The notes under the pieces were generated by a model. The model was given only the letters and a program-made list of their open reading frames with translations, was not told the origin of the DNA and made no database searches. This document shows, piece after piece, positions 11,326 through 23,335 of a DNA stretch of 64,000 nucleotides (positions within the stretch are counted from its first letter, which is position 1; each line of letters starts with the position of its first letter). The position numbers and the translations under genes were made by a program. The stretch spans positions 19,542,374 through 19,606,373 of the forward strand of contig OZ005607.1 of assembly GCA_963930655.1 (NCBI GenBank), read 5' to 3'. The stretch comes from Myrica gale (taxonomy: Eukaryota > Streptophyta > Magnoliopsida > Fagales > Myricaceae).

Positions 11326-11706
11326 GTTTTTCCGTCACTAAAATATAAATATGAAAAAGAGTGATAAGATCGAAGATGAAGGTGGTCCAATAAGCACTGA
11401 TGACTATTATTGTGGCAATTTTAGTATTGGTACTATATCATTGCATATGTCTAAGGTATGTTAAATTGTTGGAATAATATTTATCACATCTGTTGTTGTC
11501 AATTAACTCAGTCTTAATTTCTACCATTCCTTTGCTTTGATCGCCACAACCTCATCAAACAATAATGAATTGAATTGACAACTTTATTTTTTGAGTTAAA
11601 TACATTTTTCGCCCAACTATCTACGGATTATGCTCGAAGAGTTTGCCGACTTAGAAAAAGTCAGCTTTTTCAACTCGATGCTTAGCTAAACTTGAAAATT
11701 TTCGTG

Positions 11707-11714
11707 TATATATA
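11707..11714 (+). promoter_or_regulatory. TATA box of the intact DUF26 gene
   Basis: TATATATA 59 bp upstream of the ATG at 11773, giving a short leader of about 30 nt if initiation is about 30 bp downstream. It is conserved in copy 1 (6166-6173) but changed to TATGTATA in dead copy 3 (19106-19113). Confidence 0.6.
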
Positions 11715-11772
11715 GATAGTTCTTGGAGGGTAAACTACATGAACTAAAAACTTACCTTGAAGTTCGTCCAAT

Positions 11773-12501
11773 ATGTTGATCTCAAAATATATTGCTGTAA
11801 GCTTTCTACTTTTCTGCCTCTCCCTCGATGCAGCCAATTGTGCTGGTCCTTTAACCCACTTCTGTTTTAGCCAAACAAACTACACTGCCAATAGCCCCTA
11901 TGCTACAAACTTGAATGGGTTGCTCAATCAGTTGTCCACCAAAGTTCCTCCCACCCAGTTCGGGTCCGGCTTCATTGGCAGCGGCCAAAACAGAGTCAAT
12001 GGTTTAGCCCTCTGCCGAGGAGATGTCTCAAGCACAAACTGTAAGACCTGTGTCGTTGATGCAGGCAAAGAGCTTCGACACCGTTGTCCTTACGAGAAAG
12101 GAGCAATAATCTGGTACGATTTTTGCCTCTTGAAATACTCCGACGTGGATTTCGTGGGGAAAATTGATAACAGAAACAAGTTCTACCTGTCGAACCACAA
12201 AAAGGTGAAGAACCCCACTTCATTTAACCAGAAAGTTAAGGATTTGTTGAGCATCTTATCGAATAAAGTCCCTACCACCCCAGATCTCTATGTCATCGGC
12301 TTGGAGGGCCAGCATGGTTCATCAGAAAAACTGTATGGTCTTGTTCAATGCACTAGAGATATCTCTCATCTTGATTGTAAGTTGTGTCTTGATGGGGCGA
12401 TTGGTGAATTCCCCAAGTGCTGCGATGGCAAACGAGGTGGGCGAGTTGTTGGTGGGAGTTGTAACTTTAGATATGAACTCTACCCCTTTTTTGATGCCTA
12501 G
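11773..12501 (+). CDS. Cysteine-rich repeat secretory protein with two DUF26 (Gnk2) domains
   Basis: An intact, intronless 242-residue protein, normal for the plant CRRSP family. Residues 1-23 (MLISKYIAVSFLLFCLSLDA...) are a signal peptide for secretion to the apoplast. Domain 1 (about 29-130) has C81-x8-C90-x2-C93, and domain 2 (about 140-238) has C193-x8-C202-x2-C205. Other cysteines (31, 105, 118, 216, 217, 230) fit the family's disulfides. There is a glycosylation sequon at N37. There is no transmembrane segment or kinase, so it is not a CRK. DUF26 secretory proteins include mannose-binding antifungal ginkbilobin and plasmodesmal proteins; which role applies here is unknown. The ATG is chosen because it starts the signal peptide and follows a TATA box by 59 bp. 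It is the only live member of a three-copy array (others at 6232 and 19174). Confidence 0.93.
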   Translation: MLISKYIAVSFLLFCLSLDAANCAGPLTHFCFSQTNYTANSPYATNLNGLLNQLSTKVPPTQFGSGFIGSGQNRVNGLALCRGDVSSTNCKTCVVDAGKELRHRCPYEKGAIIWYDFCLLKYSDVDFVGKIDNRNKFYLSNHKKVKNPTSFNQKVKDLLSILSNKVPTTPDLYVIGLEGQHGSSEKLYGLVQCTRDISHLDCKLCLDGAIGEFPKCCDGKRGGRVVGGSCNFRYELYPFFDA

Positions 12502-12618
12502 AGCTAGCACTGAAATGTTGTACTTTGTTTATCTAAAAACTTAAATAATGGTCCAATGAGACAACTTCCCCTTGCTTTGTCAACTCTATGCCTCTTCAAA
12601 AATGGGACAACTTTTAGC

Positions 12619-14064
12619 AGAGTAATCCATTTCGTTTGTCTTCTTTCCTTGGATGTTCTTGTTTTAGAGTGTACTACCCACATAGTCCATCGTCGTTGGA
12701 TCCTGCAAATTAATTGCCTAAATTGGTAATCAAAAGGTCTCGAGGTAGTAATATATACTACAATCTTTGGGACTCGCTCTCTTCCCTCCATCGATATGTT
12801 AAGTTGAACTTGTTAAGATCTTTGATTCTTTGTGAAGCTCTAAATTAATTAACAGTAATTAGAAATCCTCGGACCTGACATTATTCTTCTGGGTCTTTTG
12901 AATGCATGTATATATAGAATTACGTATGGGAACCATAGAGAAATATTAAAAAAAATGGTACGATAGGGGTTGGTCTTTCTCAATAAGTACTTTTTATTTG
13001 ATTGATAATGATATAAAGAAGACGATATTTTTAGTATATAAATAAATAAAATTATTTTCTTTTAATAATTATGTATATATGTGAGTTTGATGTTATTGTC
13101 GTTCTCATATTACCTGATCAATATTTCAATAAAGGTTGCAATTAGAAGTGAAATCACATATTTATCTCATATAGAAACTATTATATTTAAGAGATAATTT
13201 AAGATCCTATAAGTTCAACTTTATAGGGTAATGTATTTATCCTTATAATAACTATTTTATTTAAGAGATAGTTTAAGATGAAATGTTTCAAAGTTGATAT
13301 TTTAAATCACCGTTTGTGAGGTTTTAATGAATTTCATTTTTCAATTCGTCAACAAAATCTTGTCTCTTGTGTGATTGGAGTTTATTTAATTTTTTATTGC
13401 TTATTTTGTTATTTTTTAGTGTTGACATTCAAATATAGACTGGACAGTTTTAGGACTTGTTCTAAAATTGCCGTATTTTTTAAATTGAGGGGTAACACCT
13501 ATTCACCTCCTTCTAGGTGTTAAAAGGGTCTAAACAATATTTTTTCACAAAGTACAGTCACTCAATAACTCTACTACTAATCTTAGTTGATTACCCGAGG
13601 ACTAAGTTCTAAACCGTATTCCAAATTATTCTTTTCCACCTATAATATTCATTTAAATCTTTAATCTCTTCACTTTTTCACTGACTCTCATAAAGTATCT
13701 TCACTTTTTCATCAACTCCTATAAATTATCTTCATTTTTTCAACAACTCTCATATCCCTAAATTTTAATCGGCACTCAAACACCATATACATAAATTAGA
13801 AAATTTCTTGTATTGCAAGTAAATTTTCAGTAAAAGATCTTGGGTTGGGTTTCAGATGAATCGTAGCGATAAGCCTCTATTCACGACAAAACATGACTAC
13901 CTAGGATATAACTCAATAATTGAACCTCATACTGATGAGTCACCGTACGATTAATGTCCAGTTACATCTGTGATGTGCCTAACCGCACCGTACTGCTCGA
14001 CAAAAAACTTACAGGTTGTGTAGGTGCAGGGAGATCATGTCGATGTAGCTGTGTATGCACCTAG
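12619..14064. other. AT-rich intergenic stretch
   Basis: No gene. About 13655-13800 contains a degenerate repeat of 'ttcactttttca..aactc.cata' units. It is the reverse complement of the MITE-like motif 'gtgaaaaagtgaagagag' found elsewhere in the window (34.9, 48.6 and 52.6 kb), so it is probably a decayed MITE. Confidence 0.5.
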
Positions 14065-14510
14065 TCAGTAAACAACTGAAGCCATATTTGGCCTGTCCAC
14101 AACATTTTCTTGAATACATAGTAGCCCAATGTGTATGCACCTAGTCAGTTCATGACTTATTTGACCGTCCCTGATCAATAGGGGGTCTTTGAGATTCAAA
14201 GTTGTGCTCTCCAGCCAATTTTTCCAGGCCTGCAGAATTAATATAGCAAATGCATGCATGCATATTGTTAAAGGAGGAAAAAAACATTATTATTTGTTTA
14301 TCATGTTTCGAACAAAAAAAATCTCGAAATATGTACTATTTGATGTGTATACTCACATATGGTAGAATTTACTCTATATTCCCATCGCCACCAAAAGAAG
14401 TAATTTTTTTACCACTCACAATCTTCTGTATTAACACACCAAAACTAAAGACGTCCGACTTGATTGAGAAAATCCCAAATATTGCATATTCTGGTGCCAT
14501 ATATCCACTG
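14065..14510 (-). pseudogene. CRK receptor-kinase C-terminal remnant (copy B)
   Basis: Two exon remnants. The first (about 14509-14369) starts after an ATATGCAG acceptor and reads [26 protein letters not shown] and IVSGKK, then a stop. The second (14229-14065, after CTGCAG) reads AWKNWLESTTLNLKDPLL, then HELTRCIHIGLLCIQENVVD and RPNMASVV, then a stop where the family continues MLNS. It is better preserved than its counterpart at 1-370 but lacks all earlier kinase exons. Confidence 0.88.
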
Positions 14511-15742
14511 CATATAAATATCAATATACTCATGTCACGTACCCGATGCTCGTATTAGTCTCTAAGCTCTCTTTGTAGTAACAGAGATGCTTGTATGGTT
14601 AGATTACGACACGTTCTTATCCTATGGGTCTCAAGACTGTGATAATATAATATGGAAAAACCAGCGGAAGAATTATTAAATAAATATTTAGAAATAAGTT
14701 GGGAAAAATGGAAGTCAAGTTAGAAGAAGATTAGTGAGACATTAACACACAAGCTTGTCATAACTTAGATAACACAACGATACTCAGGAAAAACATAAGA
14801 AAGGAAACGAAACAAACCAAGCTTTTGGGGTTACGGATTAGGAGATACAGCTCCTAGGCTAACATAAGTAAGCCTACAAATAAATCTTTAACCCTATTGT
14901 TCAGAAATATATACAAACACACCAAAGAATAAAAGAAAACATAAAACAACATCATTATTCAGGAGGAGTCTTCATCTGAGGAACTGATGAGGTCGATCTA
15001 GTCGATGTAGCTGTGGTTTGCCCCTACTGGGCTGTTTTCCCGAGAAAACCCAGCGGTAAATCGTTCTGAATCAAGTAGAGATAGGAGTCCACAATCACTT
15101 CGAGGCCTTCGGTAACCAAGGCTCGGATGTGGATGACCAGTACATGGGTGACAAGTTCTTGGATAACAAAACAATCGAATATCGACATAATTTGTCTTAG
15201 AAAAGTGTGGATAAACAATGGGGTGAGAACTCAATAAGGGGGGATGGGGCATGTGAATACAACCTTACAAACAGTACATACATGTTTAATAAGCAATTCA
15301 TAAGTAAAAGAGAGTACCAGTGAAACGATACGCAGTATGCACCATGCAGTCATGCAATATATAGTTTATATGAGCAATAATGCAATAATAAAGAACGCAG
15401 TATGCAATGCAATGCTCTTGTCCATTCCTTTAATGTACATTTCCTTTATAAATCCACTTATTCACCCTAAGTGGACTGGGTTGTGTGTCCAATCTCCCCT
15501 GCACTTTGTGACAGTCCTAGAAATTTCATTGTCCTATGACACGAGTAAGGGCTCATTCTGCCTTCTACTCCGGGGTCATCCTACCCGATAGTGATGGTTG
15601 CACTCCCCAGTGATAGGTACTGTCACCCTATATAAATTTTTTCATAGGTGTCATATCTTTTATCTCATTAATGCCAAATGTCATGCAAATGCACTACAAT
15701 ATCCATAATCCATAACTTTGATATATTTTCCAAAAATATATA
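14511..15742. other. Non-coding duplicated stretch
   Basis: Counterpart of 371-1560. Short open frames are not conserved between the copies. Nothing recognisable. Confidence 0.5.
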
Positions 15743-16775
15743 TGTGAGTCCGAATATCAACCCAAGAGGAGGGTGAATTGTGTTTATCAAAAAATTATTC
15801 TCTTTTTGATAAAAAGGTCAGATCTGAATATTTAAATCAATAATGACCAAATAACAATAACTGAAAGCATTAAGTAAGAAAGTAGGGAAGAGAGATAACA
15901 CCGCGATTTTTAGTGGTTCGGTCAAGACTTGCCTACATCCACCCCCAACGTTATTGCCTTCCTTGGGCTTCTCCACTATAACTCTATAATGTCTACAACT
16001 TAGCTTTCGGGTGCTAAGTATCTATTACAAGAGTTGTTCCGAGCTCACTCTTCAACTCATCACAAATCTCAAACATATGATATTTCTTCTATCCTCACGG
16101 GTAGGCCCAAGTGTATCCCACAATCAAAGGGTTTTCAAAGTTTAACGATAGGAATGAATAAACTATAGCTCTCAAAACCAAATCAGCAAAAGAAAACTCA
16201 ATAAATGGCTATCTGACAAGATCTGATGATGATTACAGCAATAGGAGATCTGATCTCTTTGGAAAACGTGCAACCTTTGTCTTTTGTGTTTTTTTTCTCT
16301 TGAATGAGACTAGGTCAAGATTGATGATGTAGAGAGGCAAAATTTGTACAAAAGTCTTTTTTTCTCTAAATAAGGTTTCCTTTATAGGTCTTCAGTCTTG
16401 AGGAGTCCATACGGCCTTTTTGGAATATTGGAGACGTGCCCTAAGTGCCACATCGTCTTGATTTTCGTGTTGCACGTAGTTTTTAAAAATAGGGTTCCCA
16501 CAACATGTGTCGACACATATATGACTACCTGTCGAGACCTTCATCTAGTCTAGAACTTGCTCACAGGTGTCTGTGGCATGTGTCAACACTACCTTAACTA
16601 TGTGTCGACACTGTGCTTCTCATGTGTGACACCAACAAAATGGAAGTCTGGCTTTTGTGCTATGTGTTGACACCATGTCAACCATGTGTCGATACCATCT
16701 TGGCTGATAGAGTTTTTCAGTGCTTTTTTATTCCAATCTTTTCCATTTTAATACGAAAACTCCTACAATGAAAAA
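15743..16775. mobile_element. Old LTR-like repeat (copy B), uninterrupted
   Basis: Starts TGTGAGTCCG like 1561 and includes 'gattttTAGTGGTTCGGTCAAG', the intact target site of the copy-A solo LTR, followed by LTR-like 'cttgcctacatccaccccca'. It contains decayed GTGTCGACAC motifs at about 16506-16700. The right end is uncertain. Confidence 0.55.
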
Positions 16776-18294
16776 TTATAATAATCATGGTGTTTAAATA
16801 AAATATAGGGCATAAAGAATTAGTGATAAATTTAAATACAATTGAGTACTCTCTATTGAATAGTTGATCGACAACCACATATTCTAAAATACTTTCAAAG
16901 CTACTTTATCATGTGTCATCATCAAAATTGATTTAAATAGCTCAAGATCAACCTTACGCTAATAACTAGATTAGGAGGTCTAAGCAAGGCTTGGAGCATC
17001 AACACAAAAAGAGACATGGAAGGCGGTTTTGTGAGCAATAAATGATTGGCAATGATAACACTAAAATCTATGGCTTTGACCGGTTTTACACCTCAAAGGA
17101 GGTGATGACATGGGTTGGGTCAAGGGCTGAGTCTAGTGGGCTGAAGGGAGGCCCCAAAACAAGTGATTTTCAAGCCAATTACACCACATCATGCAATCCA
17201 AGCCCAAAAATACTATATAAAATAAATATTCTAGAAATAAATTTATGCTGCACCGCATACTTAGTACATGTCCTATTGACTAAAAAAATTAAACATGTCG
17301 AGCAAAAAGATTGAAGAAAAATAGGGTTTCTAGAAGAAATTAGGGCGAAAATAGTCTTTCTAGCAATTATAAATAATTTATAAAAATATTCAGGACACTG
17401 AAGTGAGAAAAATTATTAATAAAATAAAAGAGGTTGAAAAGACAAGAATGAGTATATTTTTCTCATAATTAAAAAATTAATAAAATAATTAAAACCGAAA
17501 ATATTAATATATATAGTTTTAATTGTAATTAATTAGAAGAATTGGGATAAGCAAGAGTATTTAGAGGGTTAGGGTGTTACAACTCATGAGTCTCATATGT
17601 TTTGAATGAAAATGGAGTAATTAATGTCGATCATGTATATCCATTAAATTAATTATATAATGCAAATTGTGAATCTACGGCCACTTATCCCAAAAGTTTC
17701 ATCAATTAGGGTAAAGTGCAAATTCAAGTCTAAATCTGCACTATTTGTCGAATCTACATATTCATCAAATCATATAATTATACAATCAAATGTATTTAAC
17801 ATTAATTCTCCCTAATTCATAAACGACTACGGTGATCAAATGAAATTGTTAGATAAGAATCCTAACATTTAGTACAAAAATCATGATATTAGTGCAATAA
17901 TTAATGTACAAATAGGAAAGTATTGTTACCGAATATGTGTTGATAAAGGCTTTTGTTAGGCAGAAACTCATAAACAAAGAAGTCTTTCATTTCCTTCCGA
18001 GCAGAATCCAAGGAGCCTAATTAAGGAAATTTCGATGTTGAAGTTTTGCCACTAATTGGACCTCCTTCTTAAATTCCAGATCCCCTTGTCCAGAATTTCT
18101 TAATACTGTATGCATGTATGATGTATTCATATGAAGTCAAATAGTACTGTATGCATGTATGATGTATTCATATGTATGCATGCATGACACATAGATTCGA
18201 TGCTTTTGTTATACTCTTGATCATCATGATGCGATTTCATGTCAAAGTTTTTATTTTTATTTTTTTGTTAAACATGTCAAAAATGTTTACTTCT
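16776..18294. other. Non-coding duplicated stretch
   Basis: Counterpart of 3781-5384, again with the duplicated 'ctgtatgcatgtatgatgta' unit (around 18107-18177). No gene is seen. Confidence 0.5.
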
Positions 18295-18715
18295 GTCCCA
18301 AATCCACCTTTCCCAAGCTTGCTAGCGTCAGAGAAGTTGTCCGTAGCAACTCTAATGGTTGACATAACCTTAAGTGGAGTGAGACCTTCTTGATAGACTT
18401 AAAGATATTCTCAAAGGTTGTTTTATTACACCTTAGTGTAGCCGCTTTCACTGTCTTAAGTTTTCTTTCCAAAATCCACACAGGTGATCCAATCAACTCT
18501 TAGTTCCAAGCATGAGCTACCACTTCATATATAATAGGAGTCATTTCAAAGACAAAAACCCTCAAATTTGAAGGATGTAGGAGCTGTAACATCAGACGAC
18601 CATCACGTTTAAAACGATTGGGGTATGATCCGAAGGGGCGATGGAGTGATGGATGATGTTGGCATTTGGAAACGCCAACAGCCAAGAACTATCTACGGAT
18701 TATAATCTGTAAGTT
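18295..18715 (-). mobile_element. LINE endonuclease/RT junction remnant (unit B)
   Basis: Minus-strand fragment like those at 5385 and 10930: AHAWN.ELIGSPVWIL, ERKLKTVKAATLRCNKTTF, with preceding endonuclease-end residues in another frame. Dead and truncated. Confidence 0.75.
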
Positions 18716-19173
18716 TGAGGTTTTTCCGTCACTAAAATATAAATATGAAAAAGAGTGATAACATCGAAGATGAAGGTGGTCCATTAAGAACTGAAGACTA
18801 TTATTGTGTCAATTTTAGTACTCTTTGCAGGCACTATATCGTTGCATATGTCTAAGGTATGTTAAATTGTTGGAATATTATTTATCACATATGTTGTTGA
18901 TAAACTCACTCTTAATTTCTACCATTCCTTTGCTTTGATCGCCACAACCTCATCAAACAATAATGAATTCAATTGACAACTTTATTTTTTGAGTTAAATA
19001 CATTTTCGCCCAACTATCTATGGATTATGCTCGACAAGTTTGCCGACTTAGAAAAAGTCGTTGCTTTTTCAACTCGATGCATAGCTAAACTTGAAATTTT
19101 TCGTGTATGTATAGATAGTTCTTGGAAGGTAAACAATATGCACAAAAAAAAATTACGTTGAAGTTCGTCCAAT

Positions 19174-19905
19174 ATGTTGTTCTCAAAATATATTGTTGTA
19201 AGCTTTCTACTTTTCTGCCTCTTCCTCGATGCAGCCAATTGTGTTGGTCCTTTAACCCACTTCTGTTTTAGCCAGAAAAAAATACACTGCCAATAGCCCC
19301 TATGCTACAAACTTGAATGGGTTGCTCAATCAGTTGTCCACCAAAGTTCCTCCCACCGGGTTCGAGCTCGGCTTCATTGGCGGCGGCGAAAACAGAGTCA
19401 ATGGTTTAGCCCTCTGCCGAGGAGATGTCTCAAACACAAACTGTAAGACCTGTGTCATTGATGCAGGCAAAGATCTTCGACAGCGTTGTCCTTACGAGAA
19501 AGGAGCAATTATCTAGTACGATTTTTGCCTCTTGAAATACTCCGACGTTAATTATCTTTTTTGGGAAAATTGATAACGGAAACAAGTTCTACCTGTCGAA
19601 CCACAAAAAGGTGAAGAACCCCACTTCGTTTAACCAGAAAGTTAAGGATTTGTTGAGCATCTTATCGAAGAAAGCCCGTGCCAGCAATGATTTCTATGCC
19701 ACCGGCTTGATCAAGAGCATGGTTCATCAGAAAAAGTGTATGGTCTTGTTCAATGCACTAGAGATATCTCTCCTCATGATTGTAAGTTGTGTCTTGATGG
19801 GGCGGTTGGTGAATTCCCCAAGTGTTGCGATGGCAAACGAGGTGGGCGACTTCTTGGTGGGAGTTGTAACTTTAGATATGAACTCTACCCTTTTTTGATG
19901 CATAG
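19174..19905 (+). pseudogene. DUF26 cysteine-rich repeat secretory protein, copy 3 (multiply broken)
   Basis: Begins like the intact gene (ATG at 19174, signal peptide). It has an extra A in an A-run near 19279 (frameshift), TAG at 19514-19516 where the family has the Trp of IIWYDF, an inserted T-run near 19554, and a short deletion near 19708. Both C-x8-C-x2-C motifs are still readable in pieces (CRGDVSNTNCKTC and [13 protein letters not shown]). Its TATA box is also altered (TATGTATA). It is clearly older or less constrained than copy 1. Confidence 0.9.
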
Positions 19906-20196
19906 ATCACTGAAATGTTGAAATATGTTATCTAAAAACTACATAATTGTCCAATGATACAACTTCCCCTTGCTTTGTCAAGTCTATGCCTCTTAAAAAA
20001 TGGGACAACTTTTAGCTTGAATCCTCACTCTACCCCAATTTCAATCAAATATTGCACGTGAAGAAATTGCTCCTTCAATTCCATGGACAATGCACCCCTG
20101 CTAGGGCATGCATGTATGAGATTTAGCATGTTGGCTCACATAGCACAACATGCTCATGTGCGCACATCGCACCCCCTTGGTACCAGCAACGAAAAA

Positions 20197-20585
20197 TTAT
20201 ACTCTGCAAATAGCCTTTGTGCTATAAACTTGACTTGCTCAATCTATTGTCCATCAAAGTTCCTCCTATCGGATGCAGACTTGGCTCGAATGGCCGAGGA
20301 AAAATCCAAGTAATTGGTTTAGCCCTCTATCGAGGAGATGTCTCAAGCACAAAGTGTAAGACCTGTCTTTTTTTTTCTAGGTGTAAGACCTGTGTTGTCA
20401 TTCATGCACGCAAAAGAGCATTGACCGATACCTTTGTCCTTACGATAAAGGAGCAATTATATGGTACGATTTACTGCCTCTTACAGTACTCCAATGCAGA
20501 TTGCTTCGGGGAAATAATGGATAACGAAGACAAGTTTTACGTTTGGAACGTCCAAGAGCAAAACAATCACACTTTCGTCGATTGA
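20197..20585 (+). pseudogene. Truncated DUF26 fragment (unit B)
   Basis: Counterpart of 7240-7640 with the same lesions: ALYRGD instead of ALCRGD, and a T-run interruption after KCKTC. Fragments LNLLSIKVPPIGCRLG and VIGLALYRGDVSSTKCKTC are readable. Confidence 0.75.
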
Positions 20586-20791
20586 AAAGGAAGCTAGTAA
20601 TAATTTTAAGGGTTAGCTTGAGTAGTCGCGATCACTTGGAATTTAGAGATGTGTTCTTCTTTAAGATCTCAGATTCAAATCTCTCTCAGTTGTAAATAAT
20701 TTTTTAAGATTACTCTTAGCGTAAAGTCAGACTTATCTGATACGTGTAATACTGTAGTGTGTAGTTTGAGGTTATACTAACCCGAAATTTC

Positions 20792-21034
20792 GGCTATGTT
20801 TGGTTTAGTTCTCAAAACAGTTTTTGTTTTTTGTCTTTTTGGAAGTAGTGTAGATTCTCTTGGGATTGGTGAAAAGTTAGTTAAAAGTTGTTGAAATTTG
20901 TAAAAAGTTATTAAGATTGGTGAAAAGGTATTGAAATTGATGAAAAAATTATTGGGATTGGTGAAAATGTATTGAAATTGATGAAAAACTGAGAAGTTTT
21001 TGAAATTTTTTTAAGAAATTAAACAAAGATAGCC
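20792..21034. mobile_element. MITE-like insertion unique to copy B
   Basis: A 243-bp segment absent from copy A, where 'gaaatttcctggtt' is continuous. Its ends are imperfect inverted repeats (GGCTATGTTTGGTTTA... and its partner, read on minus as GGCTATCTTTGTTTAA). The interior is a run of about 30-bp degenerate repeats ('gattggtgaaaaggtattga' type). No clear target duplication. A related sequence in inverse orientation lies at 51370-51530. Confidence 0.65.
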
Positions 21035-21714
21035 CTGGTTGGGAGATTACTCTTTATTCTCCTGACAAAAAAGAAAAGTTAACTAGGGATTTAACTTTTG
21101 TTGATGCCTGGTCTAAATTGTTTGATGTTCTTATGCATCAAAGGCTGTTACATATCATGTTAAAAACAATGATTGTCTAATGGGACCAACTTTTTTTCTT
21201 TTTTTTTTGGTAAGTCAATGTAACCTGTCCATTTTACGCCTCTTTACAGTTTGGTTTGAAAACTTTTCACATAAACCATTTGGTTGATTTTGGTCCACGG
21301 ACGTTTTGGTCATAAATGACTGCTGTAGTTCTTGACAGGCTCAGCTCACCTAAAACCAGCCTAGCCTAGCCTGACCCACAGGATTGATGTCATGTCCCCC
21401 AAAAGAGCATGCGTCGGTCCATTAGTTTATGCCTATAATTACCATTAATGGTTTCCATCCAGAACTTTAATTCTAGTCAATGACTCTTTGACCCAGTTGG
21501 TTTGTTTGTCTTCTGAGGATGTTCTTTTCTTGTTTTGAGCAAGAAAATAGAATAATACAATCAGATATATATATATATATCATAAGCAATCTCATCTTAA
21601 TTTTGGATTTCTGGGGATCTTTGCCACTTTGGAAGATTGGTAAGAAATATTTTGCATAGTGGAAAGAGGATGCCCCACATCCACGAGCTAATTGGATCCT
21701 GCAAAAGCAATTGT

Positions 21715-22637
21715 CTTGATTAAAATAAATTGATAACTTTCTAAATGTGAGACTTTGGCATGATTGCTATAAGGTGAACCTTTACTAGTTGAACTTATAC
21801 AACTAGTGTTGCCGATCGTTTTGAAGTCAAAATACAAATAATCCTTTTGAAGTCAAAATAATAATACAATTAGTGTTGCTGACAAGTGTTAATTCAAGTC
21901 AATCCATCCAGAATTGAAAGTTTTAATTATTATTATTTGGAAAATTAATTTTTTAATTTCGTAAAAGACAAAAAAAATGACTTGGAAGTTTTATAGAAAT
22001 CCCCTGATTCCTACGAGGCGGCATCTAAATAAAGCCAGGGTTTATGTCCAGATACACCATTGCAAATGGCCAAGAAAGCCCTCACTCTACCTTCAGGCCC
22101 TGAAACCGATACCAACTGTCGGTACTCGGCTGTAGCAGTGAACAAAGTAACGGACTGGATGACCATTTTAACCGCTCTCTTTTTGTCCTTCTTAGTTCTT
22201 ACAAAAAGTAAAAGATTCTGTAGACTGTGGTCCGTTATAAAAAGCATGAAAATAATGAGACTTCAGTATGCTTTCGTTCACTCTCCTCTGCTTGGATCGC
22301 AAGAACCCCCAAAACGAAATTTCCAGACTGGGCATGGACCGTTTGATCCGCAGGATCAAACTTCACCTCCTTGCGTGCCTTCACAAATCTCGCCATGGTA
22401 CCTCAATTCCAACCCGCTTTTTACCTTCAGTTCAGCATTTTTAAGCAATAGGTATTGGTTTTTTAGAAGACTCAGACAATGGGGGTGTAATTCAGTGCTT
22501 CTAAGGGCACTCAGTGACGGTAATTTGGTGTCGGGTCACTGAAAGTTGCTGAAATTGACCGAATCTTCGACGATTTAAGACTAATTCTGGCCGATGTTAG
22601 TTGAATTATCTGGAAAATGACCTCCTATGACTTTATC
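21715..22637. other. Copy-B-only segment, unidentified
   Basis: About 0.92 kb lies between 'gcaaaagcaattg' and 'ctcacttcttgatag'; in copy A these are nearly adjacent (8413-8432). It is less AT-rich than its surroundings around 22010-22550 and contains open frames on both strands (plus 22060-22542, 160 codons; minus 22247-22011). Neither resembles a family I recognise. It could be an insertion in B or a deletion in A; no target duplication is evident. Confidence 0.5.
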
Positions 22638-23335
22638 TTGCTCACTTCTTGATAGTGACATGGTGCTAGTTTCGTGAGGGAACTTGAATTGTACATGGAT
22701 TTGTTGTAACTGTTGATAAGGTCAGTTGTAGTGTCTTGATAATGCTCTAAATGGTGAGGAGAACTCTCACTTGATTCACTTTGAGAAGCTTCACCTGATT
22801 TCCATCAGAATTTGGAATCATGTGGATGTCGTAGTCAGTTTTGGTACTTCGCGAGATTTGTAGGTGGATAGAGTTCGATTTGGATATGGAATCCCCCAAA
22901 ATTATGTGACACTGAACAATTTATAAAAGGATTTAGAAGCAATTCAGTTTTTTATCTGTATTTTCATTTTGATTTTTAACTATAAATTGGATAAAGTTGG
23001 GCTCAAGATCAGAAAGGAATTTTGGATTCTGAATGATATTGCATGAGAGAAGAAAATGAATTCGAGGGTATACGGTGAAATGGTTGCTATACTATCCCGT
23101 GGTATACATCTCAGTATCCTCCTCAAGTAAAATCAATCATGGGTGGCCATAATACTGCTGCAATTTTTTTCCCCTTGCCTTTCTTTGCTTCGACAGTGAC
23201 AGTATCGTGTGTGCATATGGTGTTATGTGATAGTTATAACCCTGCTGTTCTACTTTCAGATAGTTTATGAAAGAAAAATCTACAAATGAAAAATGTACAT
23301 GTAGGTAACTTCCTTTAGTTCTCATTCCAGGCCCG

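Larger units (their letters stand above)
10373..12618. repeat. Middle DUF26 unit
   Basis: Third copy of the block that surrounds each DUF26 gene (LINE remnant, promoter, gene, 3' flank), homologous to about 4790-7080 and 17710-20000. It diverges from the others just after 'gggacaacttttagc' (12618). It carries the only uninterrupted gene of the three. Confidence 0.85.
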
